Positions 44,795-57,300 of a stretch of 64,000 nucleotides of DNA are shown in pieces. The DNA is taken from assembly GCA_022813625.1 (NCBI GenBank), contig JAKLMB010000030.1, positions 372,001 to 436,000 on the forward strand, written 5' to 3'. The stretch is from Aaosphaeria pasadenensis. Lineage: Eukaryota > Ascomycota > Dothideomycetes > Pleosporales. Numbering within the stretch: the stretch's first letter is position 1; the number at the start of each line of letters is the position of its first letter. A program made the position numbers and the translations under genes. The notes under the pieces were generated by a model that worked only from the letters and a program-made list of their open reading frames with translations, searched no databases and was not told the DNA's origin.

Positions 44795-45946
44795 ATGCCG
44801 GCGACAACTGCAGATTCGCAATCGTCCCTTCCTTCTTCCTCCTCAACCTCGACCCCGACCTCGAACTCGACACGGTCCTCATCTTACTTCACCTACCCCG
44901 TCTCATATGCCGTGTCAGGGCTCCTGCGTCGCCTAACGACCCCTTCAGACGAGGACAATAATCCCAGCAATAACAGGAACAACAACAGAAAGAGTATCGG
45001 TCAGACTGCAGCCTCAGGCATCACGAGCCTTTCCCAGAGCATCCAAAGTATCCTCAGTACCGACGACAACATGGACGGTGTATACACTCCCCCGCGACGG
45101 AATCATTCCCCCTTCCAACCGCCACCGCTTACACCGTTGACCCTGAAAGGTTGGAGACGCAGCACAACACAATCGGCAAGGCTACTGACCAAGGCACTGG
45201 CGGAAGAGATACGGTTACTCGTGCCGCCACGGCTGCAACTGGTCGACGATTGGTCGTTGATTTATAGCCTGGAGCAAAATGGCGTGTCGCTGGCGACATT
45301 ATACGAGAAATGCGACGATTATCGGGGGAAGCGAGGGGGCTTCGTACTTGTGATAAGGGATGGAGAGGGAGGGGTATGTTAGGATGAACTATTCATGAAC
45401 CGTGATACTAATGCATGCATGCAGGTGTTTGGAGCATATCTTAGCGACGCACCGCACCCATCCCCTCATTTCTTCGGTAACGGTGAATGTTTCCTTTGGC
45501 GAGCGCACGTATTGCCCACCCTACCCGACCTTTCCAATCTACCTCCTCCGCCAAGTGCCGACACGACAAATGCTCAGAGGATGACTACAGTCGCCGCTCC
45601 GAAGAACACATTAAGCCCCCCGTCATCTGCTCATGGAAGTAGAAGCGGTACGAGCACACCTGAAAGAATACGTTTCAAAGCTTTCCCATACAGTGGTGTC
45701 AACGATTACATGATTTTCTGTGAGCACGGATTCTTAAGTGTTGGCGGAGGGTGAGTTTCCTAGATATCCACAGATGATAGTCAGAGCTGACAGTTGCATA
45801 GGGATGGCCACTACGGATTGTGGCTTGATGATAATTTAGAAAACGGCGTGTCTTGCCCCTGCCCGACATTCGGCAATGAGCCACTCAGCGACGAAGGGAA
45901 GAAGTTCGAAGTCTTGGGCGTTGAGCTCTGGTATCTCGGCGCGTAA
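44795..45946 (+). CDS. OXR1: Oxidation resistance protein 1 (TLDc domain)
   Basis: Three exons, 44795-45373, 45425-45750 and 45802-45946, in phase, 349 residues. The first ~120 residues are Ser/Thr/Asn-rich and disordered. The TLDc domain starts near LTKALAEEIRLLVPPRLQLVDDW and contains SLIYSLEQNGVSLATLYEKC, VFGAYLSDAPH, FGNGECFLW, the NDYMIFCEHGFLSVGGG strand-turn and DGHYGLWLDDNL. It ends in FEVLGVELWYLG. TLDc proteins protect against oxidative stress, and several, including yeast Oxr1, act on V-ATPase assembly. An insert of about 60 residues inside TLDc (Pro/Ser-rich, before RIRFKAFPYSG) is common in filamentous fungi. Confidence 0.92.
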
Positions 45947-46230
45947 TAGCTATTGCATCTCAAAAATTTACAGTTCAAGGGGCAGCCTTCCATTGCTGCA
46001 GGACTAAGTTCGGAGTTTCATTTTCTAGGGCGCTTATGATCTCTTTTCCATGACAGAGACCCAGGATACCTCAAGTGGATTTTGCATGAGACGGAAAATT
46101 TGAACTGGATTTACAAAACTTTATCACTAATCAGCGCAAAGCGCTCACAAACATCTCGTACCATGTTGGACATCTAGATCCATCTGAATAGAAATCTTCC
46201 ACGCCGCAATATTCTGTTCATGTGATCGTT

Positions 46231-47208
46231 TCACTTACCATTTGGTACCCCGTCATGCGTTGCGTTGTCCAAGACTTCAATGTCTGTTGCACCCATCACC
46301 GCCTTCATAGCCTCATCACAGTAGTCCACCTGATCCCTATAATAATGCTTCCAACCACAAACCTCCACCGCCTTCCCATTCAAAATGCCCGTCTTGCCGT
46401 CCCCCTTTTCCCCCCCTCCAACCTTCCCCCTCCCCTTCCCATCATCCTCACCCCCAACCAGCATAACCACCACCTCCGCGATCTTCTCCACCGGCGTGAA
46501 GTACTCCTCCGGAAAATTCTTCCACTCGTCACTCGTCAAGAGATTCGTCTTCACGGTGCCAGGGCAAATCGCATTCACCCTGATCCCAGCCGTCTTGTAG
46601 TACAGCGGCGCAATGCTCCTCATGAACCCCACAACCGCATGCTTCGTCGCCGTATACATCGGCGAGTAGTACGACGGATACAGCCCCCCGCACGATGCAG
46701 TCATTACGAGGCTCTTGTCGACGCACGAGGGCGTCTTCCGCATGTAGTGCAATGCCAGACTCGCGGTGTTGATGACGGATTTGACGTTGATGTCCACGAT
46801 GGCGTGCATGCCTTTTGGTTCCGGGGGCGGGTCGACGGCCTGGTCTTCGTAGAAGTTTGCGTGTTCGGCGATGCCGGCGTTGGCGAAGACGAAGTCTATG
46901 CGTCGGTCGGCTTGGAAGATGGCGTTGAAGGTCGAGGAGAGCGAGGTGTAGTCTGTGACGTTGGTTTGGTGGAATGTAACGCCGAGGGTTGACGCGGCTT
47001 GTTCGCCTCGTGTTGGGTGTAGGTCGAGTATGTGGATTTTCCAGTTGGGGAGTTGGGTTTGAGATCTTGCGACTTCGAGGCCCATTCCGGAAGCTTTTGA
47101 GATTGTTAGGAAATTGGGTGGATGTGTGGATATGTTGCTGGCCGATATGGTGGCAAGGAGAATTTACTTGCCTCCTCCTGTAATGACCGCAACCCTGTCT
47201 GAAGCCAT
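46231..47208 (-). CDS. Short-chain dehydrogenase/reductase
   Basis: Two minus-strand exons, 47208-47172 and 47093-46231, 299 residues. The Rossmann NAD(P) loop TGGASGMG is split by the intron. The NAG motif (Asn84) and catalytic Ser146, Tyr159 and Lys163 (YTATK) are all in place, so a classical active SDR is expected. The sequence before the nucleotide-binding Asp (KIHILDLHP) suggests NAD rather than NADP preference. It resembles fungal 15-hydroxyprostaglandin dehydrogenase-like SDRs, but the substrate cannot be deduced. The intron has a GC donor (GGAG then GCAAGT), the only frame-preserving choice that restores the glycine loop. The insert rich in Gly/Lys/Asp near 225-250 is unusual for the family. 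Confidence 0.88.
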
Positions 47209-47863
47209 TGTTTACTTTTTAGTTGAATATTTAAATCTTGATTATTATAATTCTTAGAATTAGATCTCCTTTATTAGTGTGGTCTAACCAATATAAATAT
47301 TTCCTATAGTTAATTATCCAAATCATTCAGCAAATACATATGAGAAGAACTGTCGACGACATGAATTATTTGAACACAAAGTTATCCGTGGGCCAAACGT
47401 AGTTTTATCTACCCATCTATTTTAGCTCACCACTGAACTACATCCGAATCTGGGGAAGAAGTATGCCTCCCCACAATACGATCCGGAAAACCACTACCGT
47501 AACGGGATCTCAACAGCCAGACTACAAACAACATGATTGGAAGTATTTGGGTGGAATTTTGGAACGTTGTGTGCGTATTCTGTAATCTGTAGACTGTCTG
47601 GAGAGTCTATGCCATCGCGCAGAGATATCTAGCAGTATAGATGAGATTGAGTGAAAGCACTGTCACGTGACCGATCGATGGAGAGTATCTCCATGGTACA
47701 TGCCCATTTTTAGCATACACCATTAGAATCAAAATAAAGACCATGTACGAGAGATGTAAACGCAAGTATCACCCGGTAGATGAATTGATATCTGGGAACA
47801 TTGTGCGCGAATGATTCGAGGCTGTTTGGTACGGTGTCACGGGCTTTTAGACATTACAATCAA
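47209..47863. other. Intergenic region, SDR promoter
   Basis: About 650 bp, AT-leaning near 47215-47330, with no supportable gene. Confidence 0.5.
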
Positions 47864-48582
47864 TCAAGCCTCACATCTTATGGCAAGCCAAGCAAAACAT
47901 TGCCATGTGATTCTCCATAGTCTGGTGGAAAATCGGAATGATATTTGGCGGGATTTGTCTTGTAAGCTTAGACGGACGCGATGTATGAGTTGGATGTTAG
48001 CTGTCGAGGATCGCTTGTCAAAACCATCTTTCTGCTGCCTAGAGTCACCTCTGGCAGCTCTGGCAACTAGCAATGGGGTGATGCAATCGCTTGGTAATGT
48101 GGCAATATCGCCTTGTCCTTCAGGTGAGTATTCTGGCCACCAGTTGGAGGTTCCGAAACCTCGTATTGGTGAACAACCAAAAATATCTTGAGTCACTAGC
48201 TGTACGGAAAAGAGTACATTGAACAAGTTCGAGGCAGCCAAAGTGAGTTGCTAACCTTTCGACGCTCTTTGTCGCAAGGTGAGTTAGGTATGGCAAAGTA
48301 GTCTGTTGTTGTGGATTGGTTTCCGTTATGCCGCACTAGTTCTGCGTTCGAATGGTTTCTAAATTTAAAATTGATCGACGTAGTACTGATTGAGAAGTGC
48401 AAGTAGTTACGTTTACTAGTGACAGAGTATGTTGTCTTGTGAGGCGAAGCAATTCTTTTCGTCAATGGGTTGATCACACGTTTGTGTCCTGATGAACAAA
48501 CATCATTTTGATGTAGATTTAAAGTTAAGTTAGTTGCTATTAAAAGAACAAAAACAAAAGCAGTCCCAGACTTGATATTCAT
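47864..48582 (-). CDS. Possible small secreted protein, two exons
   Basis: A tentative gene. Exon 1, 48582-48256, starts at an ATG and encodes a signal-peptide-like N-terminus (MNIKSGTAFVFVLLIATNLT), then an Asn/Thr/Lys-rich 80 residues. A 56-nt intron (GTTAGC donor, TACAG acceptor) joins in phase to exon 2, 48199-47864, open for 112 codons with segments such as DIFGCSPIRGFGTSNWW. The total is 220 residues with about six cysteines. Dibasic KR pairs (for example after NPLT and GFD) could be Kex2 cleavage sites. I recognise no family. Two long in-phase exons and a secretion signal argue for a gene; the weak donor and absence of homology argue against. Confidence 0.35.
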
Positions 48583-51500
48583 TATGATAGGGGAAACGTC
48601 GAATCTGGTATCAGTTGCATTTCCTCGACTGCCGCATTGGCTGACCCGGTTCATATTTAGAAAATCCCAAGTGTTCGACGGCGTTTGATCTTAAATGTCC
48701 GATAACGATGGGGTGCTCATGAAATCTGTAACAAGGTAAAGGTACACACTTTGTTCATCCCTGCGTGAATCTGTTGTATATGCAGCGCAAAGGCAACCGG
48801 ATTGGGGAGTATCAGTTCATTACATCTAAATCCATTCATTTCTTCCCCACGCTCAGATGTGACATTTCGGACATAACCGAAGCAATGTTTCGTCGGTACA
48901 TAAAGTCGACCGTCTGTAGGATTTGGAGACTCGTGGAGCAAGGACAAGGGTCCTGCCGCCACTCCGAGAGTGCAGAAGGATCACGAGCGTTAGGGATGTT
49001 CCCAGGTCAGCAAGCCCCTTGATCTGCGTCACGTTGCAGGCGATGGGGCGAAGAAGAAAGACAATCTGCCGTTAAGCGGAAGAACTCTAAAAGCATGGTT
49101 GGATACTGGGCATGATCGGTGTCCGATCCGGGGGAGAATACCTTGCCTAAAATGTCAAACAGCTAGTTAATATCATTACAATTGATTGATTTCCTCTTCT
49201 ACCACAGAGCGTCGAGGCTATGACAAAAGAAGTAATGTACGACGGCCCAACGCCGGCCTTTTGAGTATTTGCGCACATGCAAATTTAATATCAACGTGCT
49301 ACAGCCGGGACAGGGCTGTAAGTTTTGTGGAGGTCGTAGGTAGACGGTAGGACTGGACTGGCGTAGGAGCCGCTAATGTACGAAGCACAGACTTCACCCG
49401 CTTCTCATCGCGGGTTTCAGAAGATCGAGTCTGCCTTGCGCTGGAGCCATCCCGCTTGATAGACGCGGTTGTTCAGTGAATCAGCGTCAATTCTCATCGG
49501 TTGGTCTCTCGCGAACCTCATGATTGTGATTTCCTTTGGCCCGTAGTCGGATACCCATGCCGCCTCATTCTTTATTCCGACAATTTGCGACACGAAAGCT
49601 TCCGAAAGCCCACAAATATCGCGCCATTTGAGGCAGATTCAAGCCAGAATTCCAATCCAAGTGGATATTGTCAAGAAACGCTATGGCGCGCGATGTTCCT
49701 CGTGCATGGAAATCATAAGTTCAGTTTCTAACTGGCGGCTGGGGAAATTCTAGGATCGTCTGATCAAAGTGGAGCACTTTGACAAGTACCATTCAAGATG
49801 ACGTCGAATAGAAGCCGAAGAAGCGGAAATCATTTGTTTCGATGCTACCAGTGTGTCTGTCGGAAGGATTCTGGAGTGCAGAGACATCCTGGGCTTACTA
49901 GGTTTGGAGAGTGTGCGGGATGTGACTTGTGTGAAGTTGTCATAATGTAGGTATTTTTAGAATGGGATTGTATGTAGATCGTGGCAGTGTAGCGGAATTG
50001 TTCTGCTCTAAGACCGATGCAGATGCTGGCATTTTCCTCAAAAGAGGTCTTTCGGTGGATGATGCCGAGAGGCCCATAATCAGAAAAGATAATGCAAATG
50101 GCAGTTCGAGATGTGAACACGTTATATTGACAGCCAAGGGTTACAGTCAATCAATGCAAAGAGAGTTATCGTGTACTGTGTACTCGTGATGAAGTGGGTG
50201 TGGTGAGGTTCAAACAAAGTGAAGGCTAGCAGATTACTCATCCCGCGAGGCAAACCTCCGTAAAGGGAAGCAACCATAGTTAATTCCAACCTCATCAACA
50301 ACATAGCCGGTCCGTATAGAGATGGCAACCGGAAAACTCTATACTGCGTACGTGCATGTTGTTCACTAGCTACATGCTGAATTCGGTAATTCCAATGTCT
50401 CACTGTTGCATTCTCTCGTGGCCGATCCTGATTCAGTCGAAGGATCAGTCCAAGTTGTTGACCCGGCTAATGCCCGTCGGAGACGGAGCCATTGACCAGG
50501 TCTATGTTAACAACCGCGTTGGACCGTCTACGCGACCAATCCTGCTATGTTCTTGCTTACCACCTACATATGACACCCGTCATACGAGTAGTTAGTCGTA
50601 GGGGGAGCTCAATCAAAGCCCTTGTCTTGGTCAGATTGCTCGATCCGTGAGACGGAACCTAGATATTCGCGTCGACAGTTATTCCACCTGAAGAGAATTG
50701 CCTGAGGCTCCACAGAAGGAATTCACTTTGATTCGATACATTCTCGAGGAACAAATAACTGTGGGGCAGTTGAGCATGGAGTGTAATTGTATCATAGAAC
50801 TTGTGGTGCCTTGCTGCTCGGAAAAGTTACTGGCAGTGCTATGACGCGCTTTCCCGGCCCGGATTGAACCATTGGTCTATGACTAAAGTTTACGGTCTTT
50901 CAAGATGTTCATCACAAGCAGGCACGTACATGATGAAATGAGGTCATAGTAAAATGGGATGGAGGGAGAAAAATTCTCATTGGATGGAGGATGCATCCGA
51001 AGGCGCTGCCATGAGCAATTGGGATACACATGACATGCTCTGACAAGAGTTCGATGGCAATCGGCACGGAACGATATTGACTTCAACTATGATGAAAGGG
51101 GGGCGACGATGTCGGCTCTAGAATGTCAACAATGGGTCGTTATTGTGGCCATTGGCTCGTGCTACGTTGTTGTTACTCGGTAAGTGGCCATGTTTCTCGC
51201 TTGGCCATACAAGCACAAGTACCAACCAAGTAGATGCACGGAAGCGATTTGACTTTCCAAACCGGCCTCAACACAGAAAAAGCACATGTGTATGCATGTA
51301 CATACTGTACTCCTGCGGAAACGTTGTCACATTTGTGGGGAATAATGGGATGCCATTACACAGTACGTACACACTTTTGCCAAAGCGGCATGCTAGCCCT
51401 CCCTTGGCATCAAGGAACAGGCCGAGCATGGCTTATTGTCCCTCATGCTCATCCGCTATTTCCAATTATTCCCATAAGCCATTGCGGGAGCCACGGTAGT

Positions 51501-53464
51501 TTATCGCAACTGTGGCCGGGCCGCGATGCTGCAACCCAGCCGGTTTTGGAGAAGAAAACTACCAGGGCAGGATGATTGGGCATGTTGGTATGAGTAGCAA
51601 CACTGTAGGTACCTACCTTGGAGTTTGCTTGTTGTCCGTTCGAATATTCCGCGCGATGAAACGACTCTGACTCAGAAAACTCCAATGAATGATCGAAGAG
51701 GGACAGGGTTTCGCTCGCACTCGGTTTTCGGTCGCGATAAATTACTAATTATACATGCTCCATCCTGGGTGACTTGGGGTGACTTGGGTCATCCACCTTC
51801 GCCCATTTTGGCCCCAACCGCTACAAAGCTAAGAGAAGCTAAGCAACTAACGAGCTAACGAGAACGACTTCCGGGTACACATTGCCGGAGACATGACCGG
51901 TCGCTCAATCGACTCTCACAGTCACCCAGTCACCCAGTGCAGTGCACAAGCGTAAGCCCACCCTTGTAAACCCCATTTCACACCGACTACTCTACTGAGT
52001 AGTAGTCGCCAGTGCTAAGAGACCTCCAGAGTCCATACAGTACCATACCATCCCATACCACACCATACCATGCCATGCCATGCTGCCCCATTTTACCGCA
52101 CCCACGTCCATGTCCATGCCATGCCCATGCTTTTACGGTTTACCCATGCCCATGCCATGCTACCATGCTATCATGCTACCATGGCTGCTACTGTGCAAGG
52201 GTGGTTTTGACCTGTGATCGACCGTCCCATTATTCTTTCCCACTCTTCGCACTGGCTCTCTGGGGAACCGCCATCTTGTTCCCCCCTTGTCCCCTGCTTT
52301 TTCCCCTTACCTTTCCGCCGTCTCTGATGTCGTCTTACAGCATCATACACAGTAGGTACTGTGTAGTTACTTGTATCCATACCTACTATGAACAGTGCTG
52401 AGCTCCACTTGCACGGCTATTCGATTAGAAAATCCCATCGGGTAGCTCCCATGAAATTTTCATTCTCTCAAGGCAGAATTGGACAACTGTTCCGATACTC
52501 TATTTCAAAGCCGTTATTCAGTCCCAATTCGGTAGACTGCTTCTTCAATATATGACACATGTGCAAACAACGACTGTCAAAAGGCTAGAGTACACTACAC
52601 TACGGAATGCCTCGATTGTCGAAACGTGTGAAGGAGAACAATCCTGGCCTGGTCTTCGGCGAGCAGAGCTTGGTAAATAAAGTACCGTTATGGCGGTACT
52701 CTTCACAGTTGCAGGGTTCGATTAGTTCGGAATATCATGACACTAGGCTCACCTGCGCCCACCACATTTGTGACAATTTTTTATGCAACCGTCGCTCCGA
52801 ACGGGAGACAGCCACCGTACCATGTCAGAACGGGAAGCGCTCACTCTATCAGCGCTTCCCGGTCTGCTTCTCTAGTCCACCCTCTATTTCTTCTTCAGCC
52901 TCCCTAAGTAGGGTAAGATACCTCTCATTCCTGAAATCAGCGCATGTCCCCTTAACGAACTTTGGCTCATATACCCATTTCAACGCACTGTCTGACTGCT
53001 TTTGCTAAGGGTTTCCTGGCCTCAGGATCCTCAAGTTTGCATTGGTTCAAATTAAGGCTCTACCTCACGGACCAATCAGTTGTGTGTCAGAAGTCTGCGA
53101 GACATCCAAACTCCGCCACTGCCCGCCACGTCGAGGTTTCCACCGTCGACCCTTCAGCCTTACTATACGGAAACGACCCCTAGAGCGGATCCTGACCATC
53201 TAAACATAATCATACACCCCAGTCCAACAGCTCTACTAGAGTCCTAACTAATCCCGGCCTGGTTTATCTCTTAAAGCATCAGCATTCTGCACCTCACTCA
53301 TTCACTTAAGACCAAGTGCACCGTCCCCTTCTGGCAAACCTCTGGACCAAGCATTCTTCATCACGACCTTTCACCACTACGGGACTGTTTCCTTTGCCGA
53401 CCGCCGTATACATCACCAGTGTCACATTGGGCAGATTGACTCAACCGAGTCACACGAAATAGCC
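48583..53464. other. Gene-poor region upstream of the C2H2 zinc-finger gene
   Basis: About 4.9 kb with no gene that I can support. Open frames are short, mostly without ATG, and often overlap on both strands; an ATG frame at 49962-50189 (75 codons) is unconvincing. The sequence has normal base composition rather than RIP-like AT richness, so it is probably not a decayed transposon. It includes the CCATA/CCATG low-complexity stretch and may be regulatory or transcribed non-coding DNA. Confidence 0.45.
52037..52185. repeat. CCATA/CCATG-rich low-complexity stretch
   Basis: Degenerate short tandem units (ACCATACCATCCCATACC, then CATGCCATGCC and CCCATGC variants) run for about 150 bp, with a break around 52090-52110. 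It looks like an old microsatellite. Confidence 0.75.
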
Positions 53465-54350
53465 ATGGCCAACTTCTTCTCACCCGAAGCGGAAATGGTT
53501 CTGATGGGTCAAGACGATGGTCTAGGACATCTCTTTCCTTCAAGCAGCTGCCAGTCTCCTCCTAGCATCATGTACTCTCCACCGCTTCAACAAATGGCGC
53601 CTCAACCGACGACTACCCAACCTCCGCATGCGCCAATCTACTCACAACCACACGATTATCGACAAATGGTTACCTCACCGTACCCACCAAGCTCTTTCTG
53701 GCCATCCCAACCTTCACAAATGGCGCCGACACATGTAACTTACTCAACATATCCTCCTATCTCATCAGTATGCTCGACCCAAACACTGGCACCAGATTCT
53801 GCACTCTTGCCACAAAGATTAGGGTCTACGAGACCCGTACGATCTCTTTCAGCATCTTCATCGGGCACTCTGGGTATGCCGTTGAGACAAACCTCTGAGC
53901 GCTCTCCTCCGTCCTTATCGCGGTCGTTGTCTCCGAGCTCACCAGACCTCCGAGCTTACGGATACCCCAACAAGAACGGAACATGGAGTTGTGCATACCC
54001 TGGGTGTACTTCAAGAGCAGTTTTCACGCGGGGATGTGATTTAAGGAAGCACCACAAGAGGCACACCAAATCATTTTTCTGTCGACATGAGGGTTGTCCA
54101 CAATCTACGGGTGGGGGATTTTCAAGCAAGAAAGACCTCGCGAGGCACGAAGCAAAACATAATCCGGGTGTGCTCTGCGAATGGGATGGTTGCGACAGAG
54201 TGTTCAGCAGAGTCGACAACATGGTAAGCTCCTTCAAAGCAGAAATATTTACGGTCTTGCCGCTAACTTCATATTTAGAGAGATCATGTTAAACGAATAC
54301 ACCTCAAAGCCGCCCGTTCAGGGGCTATGGCGAAGCAAGTGACTGTATAA
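53465..54350 (+). CDS. C2H2 zinc-finger protein (three fingers)
   Basis: Two exons, 53465-54223 and 54279-54350, 276 residues. The first ~165 residues are Ser/Pro/Gln/Thr-rich and disordered. The C-terminus has three C2H2 fingers: C-AYPGC ... H-KRH, C-RHEGC ... H-EAKH, and C-EWDGC ... H-VKRIH. The last finger is completed only by the short second exon (RDHVKRIH). The arrangement matches fungal transcription factors with C-terminal fingers. It ends soon after the third finger, with no C-terminal regulatory region. The gene stands alone between two long gene-free regions, which in filamentous fungi is often seen for developmental regulators. No named orthologue is recognised. Confidence 0.8.
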
Positions 54351-57300
54351 TCACCAATCTTGCGCCATGTTGTATAGAAGCGGTTCCACCATCTCGACTG
54401 GATGTCTCTTGTAGTATCTTTTTCTCTTTTACCATCGCTTACGATACCCCATACGCATTCACGACACTCGCTCCACATTGGAAGATCCGCGGTAGCGGAC
54501 GCAGGCGTTCTGCTACTTTGTTTTTACGTCACAGCATCTCCGCATTTGAGCATTCTAGGAATTCAAGCATCAGGGAGATAAATGACGGACGGTCAACTGT
54601 ACCAAGAAAGGAATATTGCATAACTTGGATAGAAGATCTTGCAGAACAAACAGGTTAAATTTATCCAAAATCGTCGCACAGCCAATCGTTCACTTTTCCC
54701 GCTTTACGTCCGTAACCCGATACTCTGCGAACTCGACAAGACAGACTTGCCACTCGTGGACGCATACTGCGAACATGGCAACTAAGCTACAGCCTACCAT
54801 TTGTCGATGTCGTATATGCTCATGCTCAATTTACCTTTAGGTCGTGCCTTTCTAGAAACCGATGACAACAGCAATAATAATGAGCTAGAAACAGCAAGTA
54901 TTGTTCCTTGGAGCAGGTTTGGGAGCGTGCTCCCGCGTCACCGTCTGAAACGCCCGCAGTTGGTGGGCTGCCTAATTATGGCAAGGCTGACAGGCTGAGA
55001 AAACGGTTTGGCAACGGACGAAAGCGCCAATGGGTCGCAAGACGCCGTCGCCGCTAGATGAGCGAATCACCTCACCCCCACCCCACCAGGAAACCCTCTC
55101 GCATAGGCAGATAGGTACAGCAGTAGCAGCACACTTTCGAGAAATGGTATGGTTACTTGTCCTTGGCGCCCTCACTGGACGAGTGGTGAGTTTTTCGGGA
55201 AGGTGGTCAGTTGGTGGCTGAAGGGCGCACAAGACTGGTCTCTGTACAGGTACAAGGATATACATACAATAAGCGTTTAGTACCAGTTTTTATTCGCTTA
55301 CTTGGTTGGTCTTTAGATTTCAGACAGTGGAGCAAAACCTCGCACTACTAGCCATACGCGGTAAAGCAGGATTCATTTCTCTCTCTCGACTTGCCAGGGA
55401 CGTAATCAGCGTCATTTACGATACAGCATCATCTAAGTGTATTTACTCTTACAAGCGGGCCTTCATTTCAATCAATCTCGAAGTTCGATACGACTAAGAC
55501 AGTTCGGTCATCGCATCTCGCTTGAGTGGAAGGCCGATGCAAAGAAAGCGATCGATGTCTTTTTCGAAGCCGCTTTTCACGTCATTGATAGCATGCACGT
55601 TTCCACTACTACTACTGGGACCGTGGAAAACGCGGACGGTCGCGTTTATTGATTGAAGAGGAGGGTCTGTGGCTTGCCCTGCCGACCATAGGCTAAGCGG
55701 CCCTAAAGGCAATGGAGGAAGGTGGAATGTTCATGCAATATTGATCACGTCGAATCGAGAACCAGTATTTCAGCATTATGAGGTCTGCCAATGCCCCTCG
55801 AATTCTCGTGGAATCTTGGGATTCCAGTTTACCAGTGCAAGTAACTTACATACATACGGCCTTCCAATCCCCGCAATTCCCAACCGTCAGAGCGATTAAC
55901 GAATACGGAGTTGGGTCAACGACAAGTCACTTTTAATAGATTTAAGCATGCTGGAACCTCGTACCTTAATTCTTTCCTGACAATCATTGCTGCTTCAGAA
56001 TTTTCCTTTTCGGCTTTGGAGGCTGGACAGGCACCACCGGAAGAATGCAAGAAAACCAGAAGCATTATTCAAAGTCCACTAATACACACAAGGATGCTGG
56101 ATGAAGGGTTCAACGGGATGGTTGTTGTGAATGGGCTCCACCGCTTGCACGGTCCTTTGTCCCCGGCTTGCCCCTTGGAGAATGGAGAATTGGATCTCAG
56201 AATCGTCAGAACAGCGGACCGCCCACTCGCATGCGACCCGTTTCTGACCGCATCTTCGGTCGGGGCCAGTCAGTCAGTCAGTGCGGCAAAGAACAACGGA
56301 GAAATTGAGAGAGCCGCTTGTGCGAATGCGAGCAATTCTGGTACGGATGAGTCCCGTCATCAGTCTGGCTCGAATGTAGTCATGCAGGATCATAGAACGG
56401 GGCGAAGGTGAGATGGGACGCTATGTACGGCAAGCTTATGTCGCGATCTAAAAGCTTCGCATTCTCCTCCTGTGCCACTCTGACTGAATCTTTTTTTTTC
56501 TCCTCTTTACTCATCGCAGGCAGATGCGAGAATCGCTCTAGGGCGATACCCGTCGAAGTACCGCCACCCCTACACACAGCACAGCACGGTTGAGTACAGT
56601 AAGTATCTACATGGCCGCAGTCGACTGTCGACTGTCCAGTGACTGTCCAGATACAGGCCAACCCCTGGCGCGTAGGATTCCACCACCAGCCCAATTAAGC
56701 GAGAATTGCACCCTTGGGACAGCGCTAGTACTAGTATAACTAGGTTGCATTAGTGTGCATTAGCGTCGATCTGCCACGCTCCCACGGGACAGGGGTCAAC
56801 TACTCTGTTGGTGATTTGGTCCGCGATGATTTGCAGAAACACTGCAGTTGAGAGAACGTTCGCCCTGCCCTGTTATGTGCAGTGCAGTGCAATATTGGGG
56901 CCCATGGCCCATCGCACCGACCCAATTTCAATTCATGGCCCCCAATATCAATGACCAAATCACGATGATGATCATGTTGATAATCTCTCGTCGTCTTAGC
57001 AAACAACAATTAATTCAACCATCTTGATTGAACATGTCCGTTTTCGACACATTATAATTCCCTTTTCACTCAGCTGCGGATTTAGATCGCCGTCCATAAC
57101 CTGGCGGCCCAAGACACCGATGCTTGCCTGCCTGCCTGCCTGTCACGGCGCAGCCAGTTTCCCTTCTGCAACCTGCACGTTGGTGGCCCGTTGCTCGTAA
57201 CCCCCAAAGAAGCGCTGCATTCGCTGTTGCTTCCAGAAGGTCCTCTTCCCCCGCCCGCTCTAACCGTCTCGTATTTGACATGCGCAACGTGAACCTATAT

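Noticed and set aside
50848..50910. tRNA-like segment on the minus strand with a B-box-like GGTTCAATCC
   Set aside because: The T stem does not pair, no acceptor stem closes it, and no A box lies at the right distance.
48583..53464. Large gene-free region considered as a decayed transposon
   Set aside because: Composition is normal, and no terminal repeats, transposase, reverse transcriptase or integrase remnants were found in any frame.
55911..56411. 166-codon open frame on the plus strand
   Set aside because: No ATG for the first 60 codons, no recognisable domain, and open frames of this length are expected by chance at this base composition.
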